Source of the DNA: Mollicutes bacterium
GTDB lineage: Bacteria; Bacillota_I; Bacilli_A; Izemoplasmatales; Izemoplasmataceae
Assembly: GCA_003559585.1 (NCBI GenBank)
Contig: PWKX01000072.1
Location: 1-12,036 of the forward strand
Direction of reading: 5' to 3'
Length of the DNA stretch: 12,036 nt
Part shown: one piece after another, positions 5,771 through 12,036 of the stretch
Position numbering within the stretch: position 1 is the first letter of the stretch
Layout of the letters: the number at the start of each line of letters is the position of its first letter
Notes under the pieces: model-generated
The model's input: the letters and a program-made list of their open reading frames with translations, nothing else
Told to the model about the DNA's origin: nothing
Database searches by the model: none
Program-made: the position numbers and the translations under genes

Positions 5771-6629
5771 GAATGGATTCTCCAGTCACTTTAATAAAGA
5801 TGTCATCAAGTGAGGTTTCCCCTGAATGCATGGTTTCAATATCATGGTTTTTTAATATGGACATAAACGTATCATTATTAGATAAGCCATCTAAATCAAA
5901 CGTATTTTGTTTGGTTTTGCCGTTTAAAGCATATTCAACATCTAAAATACGTTTGCCATATTTAATTTTTAACTCTCTAGGTGTGGCAATTTCCTTAATG
6001 CGGCCCCCACTGATAAAAGCGATGTTGTCACAAAGTTCTTCAACATCATTCATTAAATGTGTGGTTAAAATAACAGTCCCACCTTGTTCTTTAAACGCTC
6101 GAATCATATCCTTAATGATGCGCGCATTTTTTGGATCAAGGCCATTGGTTACCTCATCTAAAAATAAGACTTTCGGATCATTTAATAAAGCCCGGACAAA
6201 ATTAAGGCGCATTTTCATCCCCTTAGAGTAACTGCCAACCATTTTATCTTTATCTTCATAAAGACCAACTCTTTTTAGTAACGGCGCTACATCGACTTGT
6301 TTGCGGTATAAGCGACTAAAAAATGCCATGTTTTCCTCACCAGTCAATTTTGAAAAATGAACAGGCAATTCAAAACCAACACCAATATCTTCATAAAAGG
6401 TGTTGTCATATGCACTTAAATCTTTTCCTAAATACGTGATGGTCCCACCATAACCTTTAAGCAATCTAGTTAAGATTTTTTGTGTGGTTGATTTGCCTGC
6501 TCCACTCGGCCCTAACAAACCAAAAATCTCACCCTTCTTTACTTTAAAGGAAAGACCATCAACCGCTTTAACTTGGCTTTTACCATAAGTAAACATTAAG
6601 TCCTTAACTTCGATGATAACCTCAGACAT
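5763..6629 (-). CDS. ABC transporter ATP-binding protein of a TetR-linked exporter
   Basis: A 288-aa ABC ATPase. Walker A is GPSGAGKST at about residue 41; the Q-loop region lies near GFELPV; the signature is SYSKGMKMRLNF, a YSKGM form in place of LSGGQ that is common in ABC-2 exporters; Walker B with its catalytic Glu is VLFLDEVTNGLDP; the switch His is in TTHLM. The usual Pro after the catalytic Glu (DEPT) is Val here, a mild oddity. The C-terminal 80 residues after the ATPase core end in the SLDDIFIKVTGE motif seen in this subfamily. ATG 6629 is chosen: GAGGG precedes it, and it lies 1 nt past the TetR stop. A frame extension to 6656 would overlap the TetR gene. It powers the two permeases encoded next. 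Confidence 0.93.
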   Translation of the reverse strand: MSEVIIEVKDLMFTYGKSQVKAVDGLSFKVKKGEIFGLLGPSGAGKSTTQKILTRLLKGYGGTITYLGKDLSAYDNTFYEDIGVGFELPVHFSKLTGEENMAFFSRLYRKQVDVAPLLKRVGLYEDKDKMVGSYSKGMKMRLNFVRALLNDPKVLFLDEVTNGLDPKNARIIKDMIRAFKEQGGTVILTTHLMNDVEELCDNIAFISGGRIKEIATPRELKIKYGKRILDVEYALNGKTKQNTFDLDGLSNNDTFMSILKNHDIETMHSGETSLDDIFIKVTGESIHE

Positions 6630-6630
6630 A

Positions 6631-7248
6631 TTAAGAACCCTCTTTCTTAACGCCATATTTTATAATATCAATCATACACGTTGTTAAGTCTAAAATTTCT
6701 CGATCGGTGCCGCCTTCATAAATTAAGTGATACAACTCTTTGACATTAAAAGCATACAGTAATTTAGCCAAAACATCGACATTAACACCCGCTTTTAAGT
6801 ATCCGTTTTCAACATCTTGCGTTAATAAATCACGGTAAATATCTAGTTTTTTTTCTTCCATATGTTGACGCATATCATTTACAGTTTCATCGTGTGTCTG
6901 ATACAACTGAAACCCAAGTTGATACACATCCAAATGTTGCCTAGCAAAATCTAAAGATGCTTGGACGAAATCTTTATATAAATCAATAAATGCTTCACCC
7001 GCTAAATCTTCATAAAGCGGTTTAATAAATGTCATTTCTTCTTGTTGCTTACTTTCAAGTAAATAAGAAAACAAATCAAACTTATTGTCAAAATATTGAT
7101 AAAAACTACCACGTGGGATTTGACAAGCTTTCACAATATCACTAACCGTGGTTTTATCATAACCTAGATCATTGATGAGTTTAATGGCCACATTTTCAAT
7201 GTTTTTCTTCTTGTTTTTAGGTAAATTATAAAAGGTTTGTGTCGGCAT
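6631..7248 (-). CDS. TetR/AcrR family transcriptional regulator
   Basis: A 205-aa regulator. The N-terminal DNA-binding domain has the TetR pattern: IENVAIKLINDLGYDKTTVS, then DIVKACQIPRGSFYQYFDNK, with recognition helix at about residues 44-53. The rest is the all-helical ligand-binding and dimerisation domain. ATG 7248 is preferred (GGGGGT upstream) over an extension to 7329 that would run through the promoter. The gene heads the operon, and its stop is 1 nt from the ATPase start. The palindrome over its own promoter makes autorepression, and control of the exporter genes, the natural model: ligand binding releases the protein and turns on export. The ligand is unknown. Confidence 0.93.
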   Translation of the reverse strand: MPTQTFYNLPKNKKKNIENVAIKLINDLGYDKTTVSDIVKACQIPRGSFYQYFDNKFDLFSYLLESKQQEEMTFIKPLYEDLAGEAFIDLYKDFVQASLDFARQHLDVYQLGFQLYQTHDETVNDMRQHMEEKKLDIYRDLLTQDVENGYLKAGVNVDVLAKLLYAFNVKELYHLIYEGGTDREILDLTTCMIDIIKYGVKKEGS

Positions 7249-7276
7249 AAAATACCCCCAAATTACACATTTTATA

Positions 7277-7306
7277 GACACTTTTATTATGACATAAGTG
7301 TCATAA
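7277..7306 (-). promoter_or_regulatory. Probable TetR operator, two interleaved palindromes
   Basis: TTATGACA-N4-TGTCATAA is a perfect 8-bp inverted repeat (7287-7306). A second, GACACTT-N12-AAGTGTC (7277-7283 with 7296-7302), shares part of it. Both lie over the spacer, -10 and start region of the TetR promoter, where a bound dimer would block polymerase. This size and position are typical for TetR-family autoregulation. Confidence 0.75.
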
Positions 7307-7314
7307 CACCGCAA
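7286..7314 (-). promoter_or_regulatory. Promoter of the TetR-ABC operon
   Basis: Minus strand TTGCGG (7309-7314), 17 bp, then CATAAT (7286-7291). The -10 is 5 of 6, the -35 keeps TTG. The -35 abuts the uvrB terminator T-tract, so uvrB and this operon are tightly packed but separately transcribed. Confidence 0.6.
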
Positions 7315-7340
7315 GAAAAAAGACATCACAAGGATGCCTT
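7315..7340 (-). terminator. Intrinsic terminator of uvrB, overlapping its stop codon
   Basis: Minus strand AAGGCATC, loop CTTGT, GATGTCTT: an 8-bp stem with one G-T pair followed by a T run. The left arm and loop lie in the last codons and TGA of uvrB, so coding and termination signals share the same bases. Confidence 0.7.
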
Positions 7341-9290
7341 TAATTCAATGATAACGTCTCTAATTTCTGCAGCTTTCTCGAAATCAAGATCTCGAGCTGC
7401 TTTTTTCATGTCTTTTTCTAAATCATCAACCATAGCTTTTTTCTCAGCTTTATTTAACTCTGATAATTTTTTAGCTTCAACTTCGTCACTGGCTTCAAGT
7501 TTGATTCGAATTGAATCTCTAACTTTTTTCTTAATCGTTGTTGGGGTAATTCCGTAGGTCTCATTGTGTTTCATCTGAATCTCACGACGTCGATTGGTTT
7601 CATCAATCGCATACTGCATCGCTTGCGAGATTTTATCAGCGTATAACTTTACATGTCCGTTTACATTTCTTGCGGCGCGACCAATGGTTTGAATCAAAGA
7701 GCGCTCACTACGCAAGAACCCTTGTTTATCTGCGTCTAAAATCGCAATAAAGGAAACTTCTGGCAAATCTAGGCCTTCTCTTAATAAGTTAATACCCACC
7801 AACACATCATACACGCCTAATCTTAAATCACGAATGATTTCGATTCGCTCTAATGAGTCAATTTCCGAGTGTAAATAAGCCACTTTCATCCCGATTTCTT
7901 TTAAATAACTGGTTAAATCTTCACTCATTTTTATCGTTAATGTGGTAATTAAAGTTCGTTCGTTTTGTTTAATTCTAGCTTCAACTTCTTTGACAATATC
8001 ATCAATTTGACCTTCTTTTGGTACCACTTCAACCACAGGGTCGAGCAACCCAGTTGGTCTAATGATTTGTTCAATGATATGGTCTGAACGCGCCATTTCT
8101 GCATCCCCTGGTGTGGCAGAAACATAAACCACTTGATGAATCTTATCATAAAACTCATCAAAATCAAGCGGCCTGTTATCTAGCGCACTAGGCAGTCTAA
8201 ACCCGTAATCAACCAACGTTTGTTTACGGGCTCTATCGCCGTTATACATCCCTCTAACTTGCGGTAAAGTCACGTGCGATTCATCGACAATCAACAAATA
8301 ATCATCACCGAAGAAATCCATTAGAGTAGACGGCGTTTCGCCAGCGTTTCTTAAAGATAAATGTCTAGAATAGTTTTCAACACCTTTACAGGTGCCTATT
8401 TCTTTTAACATCTCAATGTCATAATTGGTTCTTTGTTTAATTCTTTCTGCCTCAACCAACATGCCTTCTTGTTGGAAGTACGCCAATCGATCAGCTAATT
8501 CAGCTTCAATTCGTTTGATCCCTTCTTCTAGCTTATCTTTGTTGGTCACAAACTGCGTGGCAGGAAACAAGGTAAATACTTTATACTCTTCTAGTACCTC
8601 TCCTGTCACCACATCAAATGACCGAATTCTTTCAATTTCATCATCAAAAAATTCAATGCGAATGCCTGTGCTTTTTTGATATGTCGGTAATACTTCAATG
8701 ATATCGCCTTTAACACGATAAGTCCCTCGTTTAAAATCGGTATCATTACGCTCAAACAACATATTTACAAACTTCTCAAGCAAAGCATCACGCTCAATAA
8801 TATCGCCTGTTCTAAAAGTTAAGGTAGCATCTTTATAATCTTCAGGATCCCCTATTCCGTATATGCACGACACACTAGCGACCACAATCACATCATCGCG
8901 TTCTAATAACGAAGCGGTCGCACTATGTCTTAACTCATCAATTTCATCGTTGATGGCCGAATCTTTTTCAATGTACAAATCACGACTAGGAACATAGGCT
9001 TCTGGTTGATAGTAATCATAATATGAGATGAAATACTCAACTCTATTTTCAGGAAAAAACTCCTTAAATTCTGAGTACAATTGACCAGCTAAGGTTTTAT
9101 TATGAGCAAGCACTAAAATCGGTTTATTTAAGTCTTTAATGGCATTACTCATCGTAAAGGTTTTGCCCGTCCCCGTTGCACCCAAAAGCACTTGTTCTTT
9201 CACACCATCTTTGATGTTTTGAACAAGGTCTTTAATGGCTTTAACTTGATCGCCTTTAGGTTGATAGTCTGTTTTTAACTGATATGCCAT
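7326..9290 (-). CDS. uvrB: UvrABC system protein B (excinuclease helicase subunit)
   Basis: A complete 654-aa UvrB of normal length. Walker A GATGTGKT is at residues 37-44; the damage-sensing beta-hairpin with its Tyr-rich stretch SYYDYYQPEAYVPSRD is at about 89-104; the helicase DESH box is in LLIVDESHVTLPQVRGM; motif V/VI regions are GINLLREGLDLPEVS and QTIGRAARN. The C-terminal UVR motif that contacts UvrC is in DLEKDMKKAARDLDFEKAAE. UvrB takes damaged DNA from UvrA, verifies the lesion and recruits UvrC for the two incisions. ATG 9290 has AGGTGA upstream. uvrA is not adjacent in the window, and uvrC is not seen. No Bacillus-type DinR/LexA box (GAAC-N4-GTTC-like) is visible upstream, so SOS control is not evident. 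A divergent radical SAM gene shares the 68-bp upstream region. Confidence 0.99.
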   Translation of the reverse strand: MAYQLKTDYQPKGDQVKAIKDLVQNIKDGVKEQVLLGATGTGKTFTMSNAIKDLNKPILVLAHNKTLAGQLYSEFKEFFPENRVEYFISYYDYYQPEAYVPSRDLYIEKDSAINDEIDELRHSATASLLERDDVIVVASVSCIYGIGDPEDYKDATLTFRTGDIIERDALLEKFVNMLFERNDTDFKRGTYRVKGDIIEVLPTYQKSTGIRIEFFDDEIERIRSFDVVTGEVLEEYKVFTLFPATQFVTNKDKLEEGIKRIEAELADRLAYFQQEGMLVEAERIKQRTNYDIEMLKEIGTCKGVENYSRHLSLRNAGETPSTLMDFFGDDYLLIVDESHVTLPQVRGMYNGDRARKQTLVDYGFRLPSALDNRPLDFDEFYDKIHQVVYVSATPGDAEMARSDHIIEQIIRPTGLLDPVVEVVPKEGQIDDIVKEVEARIKQNERTLITTLTIKMSEDLTSYLKEIGMKVAYLHSEIDSLERIEIIRDLRLGVYDVLVGINLLREGLDLPEVSFIAILDADKQGFLRSERSLIQTIGRAARNVNGHVKLYADKISQAMQYAIDETNRRREIQMKHNETYGITPTTIKKKVRDSIRIKLEASDEVEAKKLSELNKAEKKAMVDDLEKDMKKAARDLDFEKAAEIRDVIIELKASL

Positions 9291-9310
9291 GAAATCACCT
9301 CATGCACTCT

Positions 9311-9319
9311 ATTGTATCA
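9311..9319 (-). promoter_or_regulatory. Extended -10 promoter element of uvrB
   Basis: Minus strand TG-A-TACAAT, a TGn-extended -10 with a 5-of-6 hexamer, 21 nt before the uvrB start. No good -35 at 17 bp (TATCAC), which fits an extended -10 promoter. Confidence 0.45.
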
Positions 9320-9341
9320 TATATTGTAAAGCTGTGATAAA
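9312..9341 (+). promoter_or_regulatory. Possible promoter of the radical SAM gene
   Basis: TTGTAT, 18 bp, GATAAA, with TG before the -10 (TGTGATAAA). It overlaps the uvrB -10 on the other strand, so polymerase could use only one at a time. The match is weak. Confidence 0.3.
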
Positions 9342-9358
9342 CTTAACATGGATGTGAT

Positions 9359-10972
9359 ATGATGAACCCACTTATTGTTGCGGTGAACGCAAAATACATT
9401 CACCCAAACAACACATTAACCTTACTTAAAGCCAACAGTGCTTACACGGTGGATACAATTGCCTTCACCATCAAAGATGATTCAAGCAGCATCATCAACC
9501 ATATTATAACAACAAACCCGTTATTTGTTGGTTTTTCATGTTACATATGGAACATAGAAAAACTAAAACCAATCATTCGTCGATTAAAAGAAGCCACCAA
9601 TATTCCCATCGTGCTTGGTGGTCCCGAGGTCTCTTATGATGCAAAGTATTTTATTGAAACCTTATCTGTTGATCTGATTGTTAAGGGCGAAGGCGAACAT
9701 ATCATTGATGCTGTTATCGAGCATTATAAATTCGGCAAAACACTTGCTAATACCCCTTCAATTACCACCCCTAAGATCGACAACCCCATACAAGAAATTA
9801 AAAGCCTCACCACCTTGAAAACCGCACAATCTAAACCGTTAAAAGATGCCACACATAAAGTTCACTACATCGAAAGCTCAAGAGGATGCCCGTATCAGTG
9901 CTCATATTGTTTATCATCACTAGAAAAACGCGTGCGTTTCTTTTCAGAAGAACAAGTACAAAATGACATCTTGTCTTGCATTAAGCAAGGTGCAAAAACG
10001 ATAAAATTTTTGGATAGAACCTTTAACGCCAACCCAAAAGCAAAAGCACTCATTGATTTCATCATCAAACACCATCAACCAGGCATGTCCTTTCAATTTG
10101 AGATTACAGGCGATACAATGGATCAAAGCCTCGTTGAACATATCCACCAACACGCACCTAAACATTTATTTAGATTTGAAATCGGCATTCAATCTACTTA
10201 TGACAAAACCAATCTCGCAGTTGACAGAAACCAAAACAACCAAAAACTCATTCAAATGCTAAACACCATCATCAGCGCTGACATCATTGATTGTCATTTA
10301 GACTTAATTGCCGGCTTACCTTATGAAGCTTTAAATCGTTTTAAACAAACATTCAACGAGATTTATGAGCTCAAAGCTAAAGAACTTCAATTAGGCTTTT
10401 TAAAAATGCTTAGAGGGACTAAAATCAGACGTCAAGCTGAATATTATGATTATCGCTATCATGAAGAAGCGCCCTATGAAATCATAGATAATCATGTTTT
10501 AACAAAACAAGACATTACCACCATCAAACAAGTAGAAACCATGCTTAACATGTTCCATAATAAAAACTACTTTAACACAAACTTACAGCCAATCATCAAA
10601 CAAATCACAACTGATTATTTTTCGTTTTTCTTAGAACTGTATGCTTATCATACTAAGCACTACCCCTTAAAACATTATCAAGTCAATGACATCTTCGCCT
10701 CATTTTATCACTTTCTCAAAATAAAAGACGCATCCGATAGTCTATTAGATGACATTAAATATCTGTATTTAAAGCGGGCCAACATCAAACCCCCTTGTTT
10801 CTTCAATCGCATCAACGACAAAACCAAAAAACAAACAATTCTTAATGCCCTGCACCAACAAACAGGCATCTCGCTTAACGCTTTATACAAACACTCCATT
10901 CTTACCCCCTATAAAAACCGCACCCTAATCGCTTATTACCAACACCATCAAGTCACCATGTTTACCTTATAA
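9359..10972 (+). CDS. B12-binding domain radical SAM protein, DUF4080 type
   Basis: A 537-aa enzyme of unknown substrate. Residues 3-125 form a Rossmann-like cobalamin-binding domain (VAVNAKYIHPNNTLTLLKA, FVGFSCYIWNIEKL, IPIVLGGPEVSYD, LIVKGEGE); the DxHxxG cobalamin-histidine motif is absent, as in many of these proteins. The radical SAM core follows, with the 4Fe-4S cysteines in SSRGCPYQCSYC (Cys177, 181 and 184), then FLDRTFN, FEIGIQS and DLIAGLP. The last 150 residues match the position of the DUF4080 domain, with several Lys/His-rich helices. ATG 9362 directly follows 9359 and is an equally good start; GGATGTGAT is upstream. It is the only plus-strand gene, stands alone between uvrB and a shared terminator, and has a C-rich coding strand that reflects the replication-strand bias rather than clear foreign origin. 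Confidence 0.9.
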   Translation: MMNPLIVAVNAKYIHPNNTLTLLKANSAYTVDTIAFTIKDDSSSIINHIITTNPLFVGFSCYIWNIEKLKPIIRRLKEATNIPIVLGGPEVSYDAKYFIETLSVDLIVKGEGEHIIDAVIEHYKFGKTLANTPSITTPKIDNPIQEIKSLTTLKTAQSKPLKDATHKVHYIESSRGCPYQCSYCLSSLEKRVRFFSEEQVQNDILSCIKQGAKTIKFLDRTFNANPKAKALIDFIIKHHQPGMSFQFEITGDTMDQSLVEHIHQHAPKHLFRFEIGIQSTYDKTNLAVDRNQNNQKLIQMLNTIISADIIDCHLDLIAGLPYEALNRFKQTFNEIYELKAKELQLGFLKMLRGTKIRRQAEYYDYRYHEEAPYEIIDNHVLTKQDITTIKQVETMLNMFHNKNYFNTNLQPIIKQITTDYFSFFLELYAYHTKHYPLKHYQVNDIFASFYHFLKIKDASDSLLDDIKYLYLKRANIKPPCFFNRINDKTKKQTILNALHQQTGISLNALYKHSILTPYKNRTLIAYYQHHQVTMFTL

Positions 10973-11016
10973 AAAAACATCGTTTGTTCACCTTTTGTGA
11001 ATAAACGATGTTTTTT
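10972..11016. terminator. Bidirectional terminator between convergent genes
   Basis: A 20-bp stem (10972-10991 with 10997-11016, one G-T pair, 5-nt loop) with A runs on one arm and T runs on the other, so it works on both strands. It overlaps the stop of the radical SAM gene and ends 1 nt from the stop of the repeat-protein gene. Confidence 0.92.
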
Positions 11017-11017
11017 C

Positions 11018-11368
11018 TTATTCTTGTTTTTTACTTAATTCTGCTTCAAACATTCTTTTAATCGCCTCATCAGGCATAAATGGTAACAACGCATCCATAT
11101 CAACGTCTTTTAACGTTCCATCGATAACCTTATCGGCCACACCATTTAATGTCTCATCATCCATGAATGGCAACATTCCAACAATCGATACATTAATCTT
11201 TCCCTCAATATGTGCTTTGATTAACGCATTTAAATTGTCTTTAGATAAAAAGGGATATAAAGCAACACACTCCTTACTACCAATCTCAACGTCTTTTGAA
11301 ATCACACGTTCAACTAACTCATCTTTACTTGCTTGATCCAGAAATGGCATCATTTTGACTAACTTCAT
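11018..11368 (-). CDS. Small PF-motif helical repeat protein of unknown function
   Basis: A 116-aa soluble acidic protein made almost wholly of four repeats of about 28-31 residues, each starting with a hydrophobic-x-P-F unit: MMPFLDQASKDELVERVI, LYPFLSKDNLNALIKAHI, MLPFMDDETLNGVADKVI and LLPFMPDEAIKRMFEAEL. The pattern suggests paired helices stacked as a small solenoid, a plausible protein-binding surface; no enzyme motif or membrane segment is seen. The same repeat in degenerate form is in the C-terminal part of the XRE regulator just upstream. ATG 11368 is the start: AGGAG is 8 nt upstream, while the in-frame GTG 11377 would sit on the ribosome-binding site. It begins 5 nt past the regulator's stop, so both are co-translated. 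Function unknown; partner or antagonist of the regulator is a guess. Confidence 0.78.
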   Translation of the reverse strand: MKLVKMMPFLDQASKDELVERVISKDVEIGSKECVALYPFLSKDNLNALIKAHIEGKINVSIVGMLPFMDDETLNGVADKVIDGTLKDVDMDALLPFMPDEAIKRMFEAELSKKQE

Positions 11369-11373
11369 TGTTT

Positions 11374-11904
11374 TCACTCCTCATATAATATCTTTTTTTC
11401 AATCTGTGTTAACGATGATTCTAAAGCTTTTAAAGATGATGGAAACCCATGGTCAATGTGATGGTGGATAATCATCCTTCTTTCAGAAACATTCAACACC
11501 GTTTTTAGGGCGTTTAAATCTAGGTTAACTCGTTCATTAAGCAACCTCATAATGAGTTGATAACGCTCAGCCTGCGTTAAATAAGGGAATAAAGCGTGCA
11601 AAGCAATCTTTAATTCACCTTTGATCACTTTGTCGATAACAACCTGTGTATCATGGTGTGATAATAAGGCATCGATGTTATCATCTTTAAGTGGTTCATT
11701 CAAGCAAAGCAACCAATCAAGACGCTTTTCATATAGCTGACTTAGTTTTATCAATGTATCAATCGAAGGGAGGGTTTCACCTCTTTCCCACCGAGAAATC
11801 GCTTGATGAGAGACATAAAGCATATCTCCAAGTTTAGCTTGTGATAAGTTTGTTTGTTTTCGCAGTGTTAATAATCGTTTTCCAATGTGACGCAAATCAA
11901 GCAC
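11374..11904 (-). CDS. XRE/Cro-type helix-turn-helix regulator with C-terminal helical repeats
   Basis: A 176-aa protein. Residues 5-62 are an XRE-type HTH: IGKRLLTLRKQTNLSQAKLG, then VSHQAISRWERGETLPSIDT and LIKLSQLYEKRLDWLL. Residues about 70-160 hold three degenerate repeats of about 28 residues (DALLSHHDTQVVIDKVIKGE, HALFPYLTQAERYQLIMRLL, LKTVLNVSERRMIIHHHIDH) related to those of the small protein encoded next. The start is GTG 11904, after AGGTGGTGA; upstream GTG codons at 11913 and 11916 lie within that ribosome-binding site. The HTH call is firm; the target is unknown, and autoregulation is likely but no clear palindrome is seen at its promoter. Confidence 0.88.
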   Translation of the reverse strand: MLDLRHIGKRLLTLRKQTNLSQAKLGDMLYVSHQAISRWERGETLPSIDTLIKLSQLYEKRLDWLLCLNEPLKDDNIDALLSHHDTQVVIDKVIKGELKIALHALFPYLTQAERYQLIMRLLNERVNLDLNALKTVLNVSERRMIIHHHIDHGFPSSLKALESSLTQIEKKILYEE

Positions 11905-11926
11905 ATCAATCACCACCTATATTTAT

Positions 11927-11932
11927 ATTATA
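11927..11932 (-). promoter_or_regulatory. -10 element of the XRE-repeat operon
   Basis: A perfect TATAAT on the minus strand, 22 nt before the GTG start. Upstream TTGCTT lies 20 bp away, too far for a standard -35; CTTTTA is at 17 bp. Confidence 0.5.
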
Positions 11933-11969
11933 CGCGATTAAGCTTAAGATAAAAGCAACCCTTAATTGC

Positions 11970-12001
11970 AAAAAAATCACAGCTCAAAATGAACTGTGAT
12001 T
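11970..12001 (-). terminator. Intrinsic terminator of a gene beyond the right edge
   Basis: Minus strand AATCACAGTTCA, 3-nt loop, TGAGCTGTGATT (12-bp stem, one G-T pair) then seven T. A minus-strand gene must end just to the right; a TAA at 12021-12023 preceded by codons for Ser-Met-Leu-Asp is one possible end, but too little is visible to call it. Confidence 0.82.
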
Positions 12002-12036
12002 ATTTAATGAAATTAATATTTAATCTAACATACTTA

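Noticed and set aside
5773..6231. Plus-strand 152-codon frame inside the ABC ATPase gene
   Set aside because: It is the complement of the conserved ATPase region, with Ser/Leu-rich shadow composition.
7249..7329. N-terminal extension of the TetR protein to 7329
   Set aside because: It would translate the promoter and operator, and ATG 7248 has a site GGGGGT and matches family length.
7949..8167. Minus-strand 72-codon frame within uvrB
   Set aside because: It is an alternative frame of a clearly conserved gene with no start signal.
9315..9339. Inverted repeat TATCA-N15-TGATA between uvrB and the radical SAM gene
   Set aside because: Five-base arms in AT-rich DNA are too short to support an operator, and no LexA/DinR box is present.
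9944..10165. Minus-strand frame inside the radical SAM gene
   Set aside because: It is antisense shadow of a conserved coding region without a ribosome-binding site.
1..12036. CRISPR arrays, insertion sequences, tRNA or rRNA genes
   Set aside because: No regularly spaced repeats, no transposase-like frame, no terminal repeats with target duplication and no tRNA-like cloverleaf were found on reading both strands.

Overview
The window is about 12 kb of compact, AT-rich bacterial chromosome. The sequence suggests a low-GC Gram-positive-derived lineage. TGA is used as a true stop and Trp is TGG, so the standard code applies. Shine-Dalgarno sites are strong, intrinsic terminators have T-tracts, and the gene content (RlmCD/YefA-type methyltransferase, LemA with DUF3137, TetR with an ABC-2 exporter, UvrB) fits Bacillota or an Acholeplasma/Izemoplasma-like Mollicute that kept the standard code. 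That placement is inference; no rRNA or other marker is present. Every gene except one lies on the minus strand, and the plus strand looks C-rich relative to G even through the single plus-strand gene, so leftward transcription is probably co-directional with replication.

Layout from left to right. Positions 1-439: 5' part of an rRNA uracil-5-methyltransferase gene running off the left edge. 436-1629: a single-chain Fe-S L-serine dehydratase gene split by one in-frame TAA at 979-981, with all other motifs intact. 1680-1711: terminator of the next operon. 1730-3177: lemA preceded by a DUF3137 membrane-protein gene, two genes in one operon. 3233-4174: an operon with a consensus promoter, an AT-rich leader of about 120 nt, three very short ORFs (29, 38 and 33 codons) each with its own ribosome-binding site, and a 130-aa SHOCT-like protein. 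4190-7314: a self-contained exporter operon, TetR regulator, ABC ATPase and two ABC-2 permeases, with a palindromic operator over its promoter. 7326-9290: uvrB. 9359-10972: a divergent B12-binding radical SAM/DUF4080 protein, the only plus-strand gene. 11018-11904: an XRE-type regulator followed by a small repeat protein; the two share a PF-containing helical repeat. 11970-12001: terminator of a gene to the right of the window.

The genes form independent small transcription units. The TetR-ABC operon has a clear logic: the regulator probably represses its own operon and is released by the exported compound. DUF3137 and LemA are probably membrane partners. The least explained parts, and the best places to look for something undescribed, are the short-ORF operon at 3268-4174 and the XRE/repeat-protein pair at 11018-11904. 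The interrupted serine dehydratase looks like a recent nonsense change, a sequencing error or an unusual split gene.
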